A DNA stretch of 22,242 nucleotides. Source: a virus. The stretch is taken from positions 1 to 22,242 of the IMG/VR virus record IMGVR_UViG_3300030060_001379; one strand, 5' to 3'. Under the pieces are notes generated by a model. The model saw nothing but the letters and a program-made list of their open reading frames with translations, did not search any database and was not told the DNA's origin. The position numbers were made by a program, and so were the translations under genes. This document shows positions 13,185 to 22,086 of the stretch, in pieces; the stretch's first letter is position 1; the number at the start of each line of letters is the position of its first letter.

Positions 13185-14142
13185 AGGTGGGACAGAGTTA
13201 CAACACGATTATCTAACAGATCATGTAGATAAATCTATTTTAGACCAAGTACAAATTACAACATCTGTGCCTGAAAAAATACCCTTACATCCTACAAAGA
13301 TGAATATTCTATGGCAAAAAAATTCTTACGATCAACCGAATCTAGCACCCTGGTTTAAAGATAAAAACAATCATAAAAAATATGATTGGTATGTTTTTAA
13401 CTCACACTGGACTTATGAAAAATTTAGATATTATTTTGATGTTCCTACAGAAAGATCTGTAGTTATTAAAAATGGTATAGACAGAATACAAAAATCAGCC
13501 CCTTATAAAAAAGATGAGCCAATAAAGATAATACACCAAAACACACCTTGGAGAGGGTTATCTGTATTATTAGGTGCTATGCAACTTGTAAAAAATCCTT
13601 TAATAACTTTAGATGTTTATTCTTCTACAGAGGTATATGGTAAAAGTTTTTATGATCAAAATGATAAACATTATAAAGCTTTATACGAACAAGCAGATGG
13701 TTTACCAAACGTAAATTATATTGGTTACAAAAGAAACCAATATATTAAAGATCATTTACAAAATTATCAAATGTATGCCTATCCTAGTATCTTTGAAGAA
13801 ACCTTTTGTATATCTTTGTTAGAGTGTATGGCAGCTGGTTTATATTGTATAACTACAGATCTTGGAGCTTTATATGAAACAGGTGCAGAGTTTCCAATGT
13901 ATGTACCATACGATAAAGATTTTAGATCATTAGCAGAGAAGTTTGCATTTGGTATAGAAGCTGCAGCTAAAACAATACATGAAACACAAATACACAATCA
14001 TCTAGAAGTACAATCACATTATGCGAATGCATATTATAACTGGAATAAAATAGGATACCAGTGGGAAACATTTTTGAAAGGAGCACTCGATGCAAGATCC
14101 CAATCAGCCGATATGGTTTACGAGCCACGAAAAGAAAGGTAA
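13165..14142 (+). CDS. GT-B glycosyltransferase (GT4-like)
   Basis: A 325-residue glycosyltransferase likely to transfer a sugar from a nucleotide-sugar donor. Visible marks are the glycine loop NPKGGTELQ at residues 5-13, the WYVFNSHWT segment (75-83), and VIKNGID (100-106). The C-terminal half opens with IIHQNTPWRGLSVLLGAM and contains YAYPSIFEETFCISLLE (204-220), with the donor-binding E-x7-E pair E212/E220, followed by CMAAGLYCITTD. The only possible start is the ATG at 13165, because a stop lies at 13150 in frame. The gene is AT-rich and overlaps the next glycosyltransferase by 53 nt, so the two are probably made together. The acceptor is unknown. Confidence 0.87.
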   Translation: MINLNPKGGTELQHDYLTDHVDKSILDQVQITTSVPEKIPLHPTKMNILWQKNSYDQPNLAPWFKDKNNHKKYDWYVFNSHWTYEKFRYYFDVPTERSVVIKNGIDRIQKSAPYKKDEPIKIIHQNTPWRGLSVLLGAMQLVKNPLITLDVYSSTEVYGKSFYDQNDKHYKALYEQADGLPNVNYIGYKRNQYIKDHLQNYQMYAYPSIFEETFCISLLECMAAGLYCITTDLGALYETGAEFPMYVPYDKDFRSLAEKFAFGIEAAAKTIHETQIHNHLEVQSHYANAYYNWNKIGYQWETFLKGALDARSQSADMVYEPRKER

Positions 14143-14971
14143 CGTAAGAGAAGTACATCTTGGAACGTCACCACACCGTATTATGGTGTGTACACCTGTG
14201 CACAGTGATGTATCTATGCATTATTGCCAAGCTGTCTTAAAGTTTCAACAAGAGTGTCTTAATCGTAACATGTTAGTTAGTTTTACTTTAATGAAGTCTT
14301 CTTTAGTAACACAGGGTAGAAACTTATGTGTTGCTGAAATGTTAAATCATACAGATAAATATACTCATTTATTATTTATAGATGCAGATATTGATTTTGA
14401 ATTTAGTACAATAGAGAAAATGTTAAATAGTGATAAAGATATAATATCTTGTCCTTACCCTATGAAAACTTTTGATTGGGATAAAACATGGAGAAGATTA
14501 ACTACAAAACAAGACGCTATAACAAAAGCAAGCGATTTACCGAAGTCGGGTCTTACTTTTCCTCTCAAATTAACTGATCCAACTAACATACAGGCTTCCG
14601 GAGGAGTTGTTGAGGTTACTCATGCTCCTACCGGTTGTATGTTAATTAAAAGATCTGTATTAGAGAAGATGATAAAAGAATATCCACAACTAGAAATATA
14701 CCAACCCACTAATATAAATGGTAAAGAGGTTAGTAAACAAAACTTTTATAACCTATTTGACACGATTCATGAACCAAGCACCAAGCGTTGTTTCGGTGAA
14801 GATTTTGGTTTTTGTCAAAGATGGACCGATATAGGTGGTAAAGTTCATGTATATATCATGGATTATATTACTCATGTAGGTGAGTTTCAGTATTGTGGTC
14901 GTTTCTTTGATGATTTAAAACAAGGTACAAGCCCTCGTAAACCTATTGACGATAAAGAAAAAATCAAATAA
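14090..14971 (+). CDS. GT-A glycosyltransferase
   Basis: A 293-residue enzyme with a GT-A type (GT2-like) fold. The domain starts near residue 30 with IMVCTPVHSDVSMHYCQAVL, then QGRNLCVAEML (75-85) and the metal and donor motif LLFIDADIDF, with Asp98-x-Asp100. Residues 236-245 (GEDFGFCQRW) supply the likely catalytic Glu/Asp pair, and His262 in ITHVG is in the position of the metal-binding His of related enzymes. GAAAGGAG lies upstream of the ATG at 14090, so the first 29 residues, encoded within the preceding glycosyltransferase gene, are probably real. Acting with the GT-B enzyme, it could build a short glycan on a virion protein, host envelope or DNA. Confidence 0.82.
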   Translation: MQDPNQPIWFTSHEKKGNVREVHLGTSPHRIMVCTPVHSDVSMHYCQAVLKFQQECLNRNMLVSFTLMKSSLVTQGRNLCVAEMLNHTDKYTHLLFIDADIDFEFSTIEKMLNSDKDIISCPYPMKTFDWDKTWRRLTTKQDAITKASDLPKSGLTFPLKLTDPTNIQASGGVVEVTHAPTGCMLIKRSVLEKMIKEYPQLEIYQPTNINGKEVSKQNFYNLFDTIHEPSTKRCFGEDFGFCQRWTDIGGKVHVYIMDYITHVGEFQYCGRFFDDLKQGTSPRKPIDDKEKIK

Positions 14972-15028
14972 AGTGTGATATTTTCAGGATATCTATGCCT
15001 GCTACACTAATACAATTTAGGCAAAATT
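14972..15028 (+). promoter_or_regulatory. Intergenic region with -10-like motif and competing hairpins
   Basis: This 57-nt gap holds no gene. ACACTAATACAATT (15004-15017) nearly repeats the sequence before the decoration-like gene (ACACTATACAATT, 1207-1219), so TACAAT (15011-15016) may be a shared late-promoter -10. GATAT/ATATC (14977-14981 with 14989-14993) and CAGG/CCTG (14985-14988 with 14998-15001) could form alternative stems. There is no clear -35. Confidence 0.35.
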
Positions 15029-15964
15029 ATGACAATATCAAGAATGCAACAACCAAGACAATTATATGGACTAGGAAGTTTAGTTAAAAAGATAACTAAG
15101 CCTATTAAGAAAATAATTAAATCACCTCTTGGTAAAGCTGCTTTATTAGGAGCTGCTGCATTTGGTATACCTGGAACAAGCGTTGGTGGTTTATTTGGTA
15201 GAGCTTCATTTATGACTCCAGGTGGATTAGGGGTTCAAGGTTTGTTAGGTAAGACGGGAATACAAGCTGCTCTTCCAAGTTTATTTGGTGTTGCTGAAGG
15301 ATCTCCAGGCACAGGAAAACCAGGTTTATTTGGTAAAATATTTGATAAGATAGGCACAGGGGGTAAAATAGGTTTAGGTGGAGCGTTTGCTTCTTATCTT
15401 TTTTCAGAGGGTAAATCAGAGGAAGAAATAGAAGCTATCACACAAAACAAAGATGTGTTAAGAGGATATTTGAGAGACTATTATACAAAATTAAACCCTG
15501 ACGCTGGAAATGAAGAAGTAGAGGAATTTATAGAAGTTAATACTCGTGAATATGATGCAACAGGTGGTAGAGTTGGTTTTAATTCAGGTGGTCCAGGTAT
15601 TCCTAAAAATATGACTGTTGAAGACGCTATAAAAACTTTTAAATTAAGTAATGATCGTGATCCTAAAAACATGCAAGAAGTAATAGATTTTTTTAAAAAT
15701 AGAACTTTATCTGCAAAAGGCGGTATGCCTACAGGTATCATGAGAACTAATCCAGCAGGTATTATGGAGAGAGATTATAGAGATGAAGGCGGTTTTGTAC
15801 CTGTAGGAATAAAAGAAAAAGCTGACGATGTACCAGCCATGTTGAGTAAAAATGAATTTGTAATGACGGCTGATGCCGTAAGAGGTGCCGGTGATGGTAG
15901 CATTGAAAAAGGTGCACAAAGAATGTATGATCAAATGAAAAAATTGGAGAATAAGGTAGCATAA
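15029..15964 (+). CDS. Probable internal/ejection virion protein 1
   Basis: A 311-residue protein. Residues 18-31 form a basic helix (LVKKITKPIKKIIK), followed by an Ala/Gly hydrophobic stretch (AALLGAAAFGIPG, 37-49) that could insert in membrane. Residues 50-130 are Gly/Leu/Phe-rich with repeated GLFGK- and LLGK-like units. After ATGGRVGFNSGG there is a helical segment, and the C-terminus carries KADDVPAMLSKNEFVM (264-279) and ADAVRGAGDG, a module I recognise from marine phage virion proteins. No enzyme motif is visible. It opens a run of four helix-rich genes that resemble podoviral ejection-core clusters. The ejection role is inferred. Confidence 0.65.
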   Translation: MTISRMQQPRQLYGLGSLVKKITKPIKKIIKSPLGKAALLGAAAFGIPGTSVGGLFGRASFMTPGGLGVQGLLGKTGIQAALPSLFGVAEGSPGTGKPGLFGKIFDKIGTGGKIGLGGAFASYLFSEGKSEEEIEAITQNKDVLRGYLRDYYTKLNPDAGNEEVEEFIEVNTREYDATGGRVGFNSGGPGIPKNMTVEDAIKTFKLSNDRDPKNMQEVIDFFKNRTLSAKGGMPTGIMRTNPAGIMERDYRDEGGFVPVGIKEKADDVPAMLSKNEFVMTADAVRGAGDGSIEKGAQRMYDQMKKLENKVA

Positions 15965-16809
15965 TGGCAGTATCAGAACAACGTATATTACCACCAGAGT
16001 TTATAGAGGCAGCAGGCAAAACATTTTTAAGTGATCTTGCTTCAGCGACTGGTAAATTTAAAACAGCGGATCTTTCTAAAGTTTTTGGTCAACAGTTTGT
16101 AGCTGGTCAAGATCCTTTACAAGCTCAAGCTCAAAAATTAGCACAAGCGGGTATAGGAGCTTTTCAACCATTTCTACAATCTGCAGCTGCAAGAGAAGCA
16201 ACAGCAGCAGGATTAACTGGCCCTACAGCATTTAGACAATTTATGTCTCCGTATCAACAAGATGTTATTGATACAACATTAAAAGAATTTGATGTGCAAG
16301 CAGCTAAAGGTTTACCAGCGCTAGCGGCACAAGCCGTTGGAGCAGGTGCTTTTGGTGGTGGTAGAGAAGGAGTTCAGAGAGCTGAGTATCAAACTACAAG
16401 TGATAGAAACAGATCAGCATTACAAGCACAATTATTGCAACAGGGTTTTGGTCAAGCACAAAATCTAGCTCAACAAGCATTTCAAAATCAACAACAATTA
16501 GCAGCTAATCAATTAAGATTAGGTGGAGCTCAACAAACTTTCTTAGGTCAGGATATCGGAGCCTTATCAACTTTTGGTGCACAGAACCAAGCACTAAGAC
16601 AAGCACAATTAGGAGCACAACAACAATTAGCTCAACAACAATTACAACAACCTTTAACTGCATCTCAGGCTTATGGAACTGGTGTAACACAATTAATAGC
16701 TGGATATCCAGGTCAAACAACTCAGTTAACACAGCCTAGTGCTAATCCAATTGCAACAGCTTTAGGAACAGGAGCAACATTAGCAGGTATATACAGGGCA
16801 TTTAGTTAA
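15964..16809 (+). CDS. Probable internal/ejection virion protein 2 (Gln/Ala-rich)
   Basis: A 281-residue, Gln/Ala-rich, almost entirely helical protein. It has a conserved-looking PTAFRQFMSPYQQDVIDTTL segment in the first half, a Gly-rich hinge (GAGAFGGGREG) near residue 130, and long Q-rich helices between about 145 and 230. This composition matches small pilot or internal core proteins ejected with the DNA in podoviruses. It overlaps the preceding gene by one base (TAATG) and is followed by the next gene after one spacer base. There is no catalytic motif. The assignment is from composition, gene order and the SPYQQDVID-like motif remembered from other marine phages. Confidence 0.65.
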   Translation: MAVSEQRILPPEFIEAAGKTFLSDLASATGKFKTADLSKVFGQQFVAGQDPLQAQAQKLAQAGIGAFQPFLQSAAAREATAAGLTGPTAFRQFMSPYQQDVIDTTLKEFDVQAAKGLPALAAQAVGAGAFGGGREGVQRAEYQTTSDRNRSALQAQLLQQGFGQAQNLAQQAFQNQQQLAANQLRLGGAQQTFLGQDIGALSTFGAQNQALRQAQLGAQQQLAQQQLQQPLTASQAYGTGVTQLIAGYPGQTTQLTQPSANPIATALGTGATLAGIYRAFS

Positions 16810-16810
16810 T

Positions 16811-18034
16811 ATGAAAACTTTTAAAAGACCAATGTTTAGAAAAGGCGGTAACGTCGGTGTCGGTATTATGTCGGGTATTACAGACAGAGTGCAGGCTCAA
16901 GATGGTTTTGCAGGTGAAGAATTTACAAGGCCTTCATATTCAAGACAACTAACGGAACTTCAAGCTAACACACCTATACCAAAAGTAAGTGCATTTACTC
17001 CTATGGAATATGAAAATATAAACATAGATGAAATGGTGGGCACACCTAAAACTCAAGAAGAATATATTGCACAATTACAAAAAGGTGTTGGAGAATTTGG
17101 AGGAGCGGATCCTTTAACTACGTTTCTTTTAACAGGAGGTCCACAAATAGCTACAGCAACATCTTTCTCAGATGCTATTTCTAAATTAGGACCCGCTAAT
17201 GCAGCTTTATTAAAAAGATTAAATGACGAAGCTAAATTTAAAAGAGATATAAGATTAGCTGGAACTAAACTAGGTATAGGTGCAGAGGAAAGAGCAGATC
17301 AAAAAACATTTGATCTAAAAAAATTAGACTTAAGCCAAGAAAACCAAGTTAAGTATTTAAACGATCAAAGAAAGTATGACCAATTGAAAGATCAGGATAA
17401 AAGAGATCTTGATGAAGTAATAAGAATTAGAACTAGAGCTTATCAAAAATTAGATGATCAAGAGAGAAAAGCATACGAACAAAAATTAATTGATGAAGGT
17501 AGAGCTTTTGAACTTCAACTAATTAAAAGAAAAGAAAAGCTTCAAAAAGATTTATTAGATATAGAGAAAAAAGCAGCAGAGTCTTTTTCAACAAAAGATT
17601 ATATAAAAGAGTATGAAGGCAACAGTGTTCAGGCTGGTAACAGAGCTAAATACGAAAATGAAAAAATTCAAACTACGATGACTGAAAAATTTGGTTCTCA
17701 AAATGCAGGGCTAGCAGGTGGTATACATGGTGATCTTGAGAAGAAAAAGAAAAAAGGTAATATAGGAAAAGTTTATTACGATGTTAACGATGGTAAATTT
17801 AAAAGATTAAGAAGAGATACAGAGGGTGAATTTAGCTATGAGATAATAGATATTGATACCTTTGAAAAACCAAAACCATCTGACAAAGAGGCTGATGCAA
17901 CAAAGACAAAATTGCAAAAAGAAAAAGATGCGGCAGACATTAAAAAAAGATATCAAGGACTATATCTTCCGGATGTAGTGGATGAGTTACAGGAGAAAAG
18001 TAAAGAAATACCTTTTGGTGGCACTGGCGCGTAG
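16811..18034 (+). CDS. Probable internal/ejection virion protein 3 (coiled coil)
   Basis: A 407-residue protein that begins with KRPMFRKGGNVGVGIMSGI (residues 5-23), a short module I have seen at the N-termini of marine phage virion proteins. Residues 160-257 are rich in Lys, Glu, Asp, Gln and Leu, with heptad-like spacing expected of a long coiled coil. The C-terminal 150 residues are Lys-rich with a small beta segment (KVYYDVNDGKFKRLRRDTEG). There is no transmembrane segment. The gene starts one base after the previous stop and is followed after 8 nt by the giant protein behind AGGGGG. A structural core or DNA-contact role is inferred. Confidence 0.65.
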   Translation: MKTFKRPMFRKGGNVGVGIMSGITDRVQAQDGFAGEEFTRPSYSRQLTELQANTPIPKVSAFTPMEYENINIDEMVGTPKTQEEYIAQLQKGVGEFGGADPLTTFLLTGGPQIATATSFSDAISKLGPANAALLKRLNDEAKFKRDIRLAGTKLGIGAEERADQKTFDLKKLDLSQENQVKYLNDQRKYDQLKDQDKRDLDEVIRIRTRAYQKLDDQERKAYEQKLIDEGRAFELQLIKRKEKLQKDLLDIEKKAAESFSTKDYIKEYEGNSVQAGNRAKYENEKIQTTMTEKFGSQNAGLAGGIHGDLEKKKKKGNIGKVYYDVNDGKFKRLRRDTEGEFSYEIIDIDTFEKPKPSDKEADATKTKLQKEKDAADIKKRYQGLYLPDVVDELQEKSKEIPFGGTGA

Positions 18035-18042
18035 GGGGATAA

Positions 18043-21000
18043 ATGGCAGAGTTTCTACCTCTTAACACCGCAGAAGAAAATAATGATACAGCATGGTATA
18101 CAGCAGCTGCTGCTGGAATAGCATCTGGTCTTTTAAAAATACCTGAAGGAGTCGTTTCTTTAGGTGCAGAGTTAATTGATTTAGGAGCAGGCACTGAAAC
18201 TGCAGCTAGTATAGAACAATTTTTCGATAAATTAAATCCATTTGAAGAAGTAGCGGAAGAAAGAGCTATCGGTAAACTAACTGAAGCTCTAGTTCAAATA
18301 GGAGTCCCTGGCACTATTGGTTTTAAAGTGGCTAATAAAATGGCTAGAAATCTTACTGCAAAAGCCATTAGAGCAAAGAGAACAAATGCATATGCTAATT
18401 TAAGAGGAGCTCCTTTAATGACAGCATTAAATAAAGCTAAAGATTTAAACACAAAATCTAGAGTTCCAAGATTTGCAGCCGGAGTTTTTGGAGGAGCTGC
18501 GGGAGAGGCTTTTGTTGCAGATGTAGAGGATATTGGAACCTTTGGAGATATGCTAGGTGGTGGACCAACTAAACTAGACAGAGAAGAAGGATTTGGAAGA
18601 GAAGATGCTGCTAAAAAATTAATGAACAGAATAAAGTTTGGCTCTGAGTCTTTATTAGTAACGCCTTTTGTATATGGTGCAGGTAAATCAGCTAAGTTAT
18701 TAGCTAATAGGGGAAAAGATTTAGCTTACAGTAATTCTAAATTTGCACGATGGTTAGATAAATATGTAAGAGCTCCCTTTAGTCCAAGAGGTAATTTAAC
18801 ACAAGAATTATTTGAGGCTGAAGTTAAAAAAGGGGCTATGAGATCTATAGATAGTAATAGAGCAAAAGAACTCGTAGATAATATTACAAGAGAAGTTGAT
18901 AATATATTTCCTGAAACACAATCTATGTTTAATAAATCTGTAAGAACTGAAAAAGAAAAGTTTTTAAAAGGATTAAATGAAATTTTATTTGGAGGAAACT
19001 TAAGAGAAGGTGTTGATGCACAAAAACTAGATCAACTTTTAAATCTTATGAAAAAAACTAACGTGTCTACAGAATCTAGACAAGTTATTGTCGGTGGTTT
19101 GAATAATGCTAGAGAAGAATTTGTAAAATTAATTGGTATATTAGATAATAATGCTGCTGGTTCTAAATTAACTAAAGGTCAAAAAGAATTACAGGCTCTT
19201 ATGAGTAATAGAATAACAAGTTGGATAGGCGGAACATATAGAATTTTTGAAGATCAAGGTAAAGGTATGTTTAAATTTTTTCAAAGATATAAACCTACGG
19301 ATGAAGCTTATGAAAATGCAGTTAATTTTTTTAGAAACGAAATAGCTAAAGAACAAGGTGACGTAGGATTTAAAATAACTGGCGGCAAATATTTACAAGA
19401 AGCTAAAGTTCAAGTGGACGGATTAATAAGAGCAGCTACTCAAGGTCGTAAACCTAAACCATTAGGATTTAATGAGTTTGTTAATAAAACTATGGAAGGT
19501 AGACCCGGTTCTCAATTTGTAAAAGAAATAATTGATGGAACTAACTTACCTCCTAAAGAAATTAGAGAATTATTTGGTGAGATATCTGATCCAAGATATT
19601 CTATTTTTAACGGCATAACTAATTTATCTGCAGTAGCTAGAAATGCAGGTTATCTTGCAAACGTAGCTGCTAAAAATGACGAAGTACAAGCGGCTGGTGG
19701 TAGAGGATTTTTTTGGAACAGTGCAAAAGCTGGAGAAGATGCACTAAATTCTAGAGCAACAGGTATAGAATTAGTTCCCTTAGATCCAATAGTAGCTAAA
19801 TTACCAGGTGGTGGATCAATTACAAATCCTTTAGCAGGTAAATTTACAACTGCAGAAATAGCAGAAGGAATAAAGAATGCTAATAATATAGCAGGTGGTC
19901 TACAAGGTTTTGTAAGAGGTGAAGGCAAAGAAGGAGCCGAGGCTGTAGCCAGTTGGATGTATAGAAATTTATTATTATTTCCAAAAGGGGTATCTCAGTT
20001 AGCTAAAACTGTTCTTTCAATCCCTACCCACATACGTAATTTTATAAGTGCATTTGGTTTTGCTGGGGCCAATGGTAACTTATTTGAACCAAGCTTTTAT
20101 ACAGGTGCATTTAAAGAAGGTATAGAAAAATCTGGATTATTAAAATTAGGTGCTCCAGATGCTAAACAATTAGAGGCATACAGAGAACTAATAGACTTAG
20201 GTGTAGTAAACTCACAAGTGCAAATAGGAGATTTAAAAGCATTATTGCGAGATATTAGATTTGGTGAACAAGCAGCTAATGTAGACACCATCTTAAGTCC
20301 TATGATGTCTAAGTTAAAAAAAATTGGACAGTTTGCTCAAGGCAAATATGTAGCTGAAGATGATGCTTTTAAAATTACAAATTTTATTGTGGAAAGACAA
20401 AAACTAGCAAGAGCTTATGCAAAACAAGCAGGAGAACAAGGATTAAAAAAAGGTGATACGCTTACAAACATATTTACGGGGCAAAAAGTTGCATACGATC
20501 CAGCAACATATGAAAGATTTTTAAAAGAACAAGCGGCTGATATTGTAAAAAATACAGTGCCTAACTATTCTTTTGTTGGATCCGCTGTTAGAACGGCTAG
20601 ATTATTTCCCGTAGGTAATTTTATGTCTTTTCCATCTGAGATGATTAGAACTACAACTAATATTGCAGAACTTGGTTTAAAACAAATGAGACACATACCT
20701 GAAGCAGGTGTAACTGTTAGAGGTTCAAATTTAAGCCCTATTATCGTAGAAGTATTAGAAGATGGAACTACCAGAACAGTTAAAAATAATAATCCATTTT
20801 ATGGAGATGGTTTTAAAAGATTACTAGGAATGGCTACGTTTACAACAGGTGTGCCAGTTGCTTTAACTGAAGGAGCTAAAGCTATGTATGATATATCTCA
20901 AGATGAATTAGATGCTCTTAGAAGATTTGTCCCTGAGTGGTCTAAAAACTCCACACTAATTCCATTAAAAGATGACGATGGTGAATTAAGATACATAGAT

Positions 21001-22086
21001 TTTAGTCATAGTAATGCTTATGACGTTATAGCAAGACCTTTAAGAACAGTTTTAAATAACATTCAAGATGGTCAAATGAATGATCAACAAATATTAAGTA
21101 GTTTTGTAAATGGTGTTAATGAAGCTGGCGCAGAAATAATGAATCCATTTATTTCTGAATCTATTTGGACAGAAGCAGTCGGAGATTTAACTGTTAGAGG
21201 TGGTATAACTAAAGATGGAAGAAGACTATATACTGAACAAACACCTGCAGGAGATAAAGCTGCAATTAGATTTTTACATTTAGGAAATGCATTAGCTCCT
21301 TCATATAAACAATTTGTAAGATTGGCTCAAGCTGCAACAGAATCACCAACGAGAACAGGCCAAGTATTAGATGTTGGATCTGAGATAGCGGGTTTTATGG
21401 GGTTAAGACCTATTAAAATAGATCCTTTAAGATCTATGAATTTTAAAATAGCTGAGTATCAAAGAGGTATTAGAAATGCTAGAAGAGAATTTACAGGGGG
21501 TTACTTTGGTTTATTAAGAGGAGGACCTATTGATCCTAATGATGTTATTAAAAGATATGTTTTATCTAATAAAGCTAAGTTTGATGTTCAACAAAATATG
21601 TTTAATGACATAAATGCAGCAGAAACTTTAGGAGTAGAAAATAGTGATTTAAGAAGATCTTTTGGTGATAGACAAATTAGTAGTGAAACATTTAACAGTT
21701 TACAGAGAGGTAGGTTTGATCCTTTTTTTCCTTCTGATGAAATACGAAAAAGATTTAGAGAAATTGCTAATGAGTTGGGAGAAGCAGATGCTTTTATAGA
21801 ATCACTTCCAGCTTTAACTGAAATAAGAAATGAATTAAGACAATTAAATTTAAATGAACCTTTTCAAATTGATATAAACGAATATTTAATAGAAGAAATA
21901 CAAACACCCCCATTACCGGTATCTGTTACTTCAGCTATGCCTAATGATCAAACGATTACTCAAGGTCAAAACATCTTGCAACAGGCACAATTAACTGAGA
22001 ATGGATTAACTAGAACTGAAAATGCTTTTTTACGTGAAGAAGATAAAGAACTTATTAGAAGAAACAGAGGAATTACAAATGCCTAG
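18043..22086 (+). CDS. Large internal/ejectosome-like virion protein (1347 residues)
   Basis: A 1347-residue, mainly helical protein, in size and position like the biggest ejection protein of podoviruses (T7 gp16 is about 1318 residues), but I cannot show homology. Residues 18-47 form a hydrophobic helix (YTAAAAGIASGLLKIPEGVV). The 160-220 region (GAAGEAFVADVEDIGTFGDM, then GREDAAKKLMNRIKFGSESL) follows a pattern common in marine phage virion proteins. Other hydrophobic stretches occur near residue 660. No transglycosylase, peptidase or polymerase motif is evident. The start has AGGGGG 5 nt upstream, and a small gene starts inside its last 8 nt. It probably builds the DNA-ejection channel, with side activities unknown. 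Confidence 0.7.
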   Translation: MAEFLPLNTAEENNDTAWYTAAAAGIASGLLKIPEGVVSLGAELIDLGAGTETAASIEQFFDKLNPFEEVAEERAIGKLTEALVQIGVPGTIGFKVANKMARNLTAKAIRAKRTNAYANLRGAPLMTALNKAKDLNTKSRVPRFAAGVFGGAAGEAFVADVEDIGTFGDMLGGGPTKLDREEGFGREDAAKKLMNRIKFGSESLLVTPFVYGAGKSAKLLANRGKDLAYSNSKFARWLDKYVRAPFSPRGNLTQELFEAEVKKGAMRSIDSNRAKELVDNITREVDNIFPETQSMFNKSVRTEKEKFLKGLNEILFGGNLREGVDAQKLDQLLNLMKKTNVSTESRQVIVGGLNNAREEFVKLIGILDNNAAGSKLTKGQKELQALMSNRITSWIGGTYRIFEDQGKGMFKFFQRYKPTDEAYENAVNFFRNEIAKEQGDVGFKITGGKYLQEAKVQVDGLIRAATQGRKPKPLGFNEFVNKTMEGRPGSQFVKEIIDGTNLPPKEIRELFGEISDPRYSIFNGITNLSAVARNAGYLANVAAKNDEVQAAGGRGFFWNSAKAGEDALNSRATGIELVPLDPIVAKLPGGGSITNPLAGKFTTAEIAEGIKNANNIAGGLQGFVRGEGKEGAEAVASWMYRNLLLFPKGVSQLAKTVLSIPTHIRNFISAFGFAGANGNLFEPSFYTGAFKEGIEKSGLLKLGAPDAKQLEAYRELIDLGVVNSQVQIGDLKALLRDIRFGEQAANVDTILSPMMSKLKKIGQFAQGKYVAEDDAFKITNFIVERQKLARAYAKQAGEQGLKKGDTLTNIFTGQKVAYDPATYERFLKEQAADIVKNTVPNYSFVGSAVRTARLFPVGNFMSFPSEMIRTTTNIAELGLKQMRHIPEAGVTVRGSNLSPIIVEVLEDGTTRTVKNNNPFYGDGFKRLLGMATFTTGVPVALTEGAKAMYDISQDELDALRRFVPEWSKNSTLIPLKDDDGELRYIDFSHSNAYDVIARPLRTVLNNIQDGQMNDQQILSSFVNGVNEAGAEIMNPFISESIWTEAVGDLTVRGGITKDGRRLYTEQTPAGDKAAIRFLHLGNALAPSYKQFVRLAQAATESPTRTGQVLDVGSEIAGFMGLRPIKIDPLRSMNFKIAEYQRGIRNARREFTGGYFGLLRGGPIDPNDVIKRYVLSNKAKFDVQQNMFNDINAAETLGVENSDLRRSFGDRQISSETFNSLQRGRFDPFFPSDEIRKRFREIANELGEADAFIESLPALTEIRNELRQLNLNEPFQIDINEYLIEEIQTPPLPVSVTSAMPNDQTITQGQNILQQAQLTENGLTRTENAFLREEDKELIRRNRGITNA

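Noticed and set aside
14172-14195. CACACC/GGTGTG inverted repeat with adjacent GTGTACAC palindrome
   Set aside because: It lies within the conserved start of the GT-A domain, where the codons account for it, and there is no nearby gene start to regulate.
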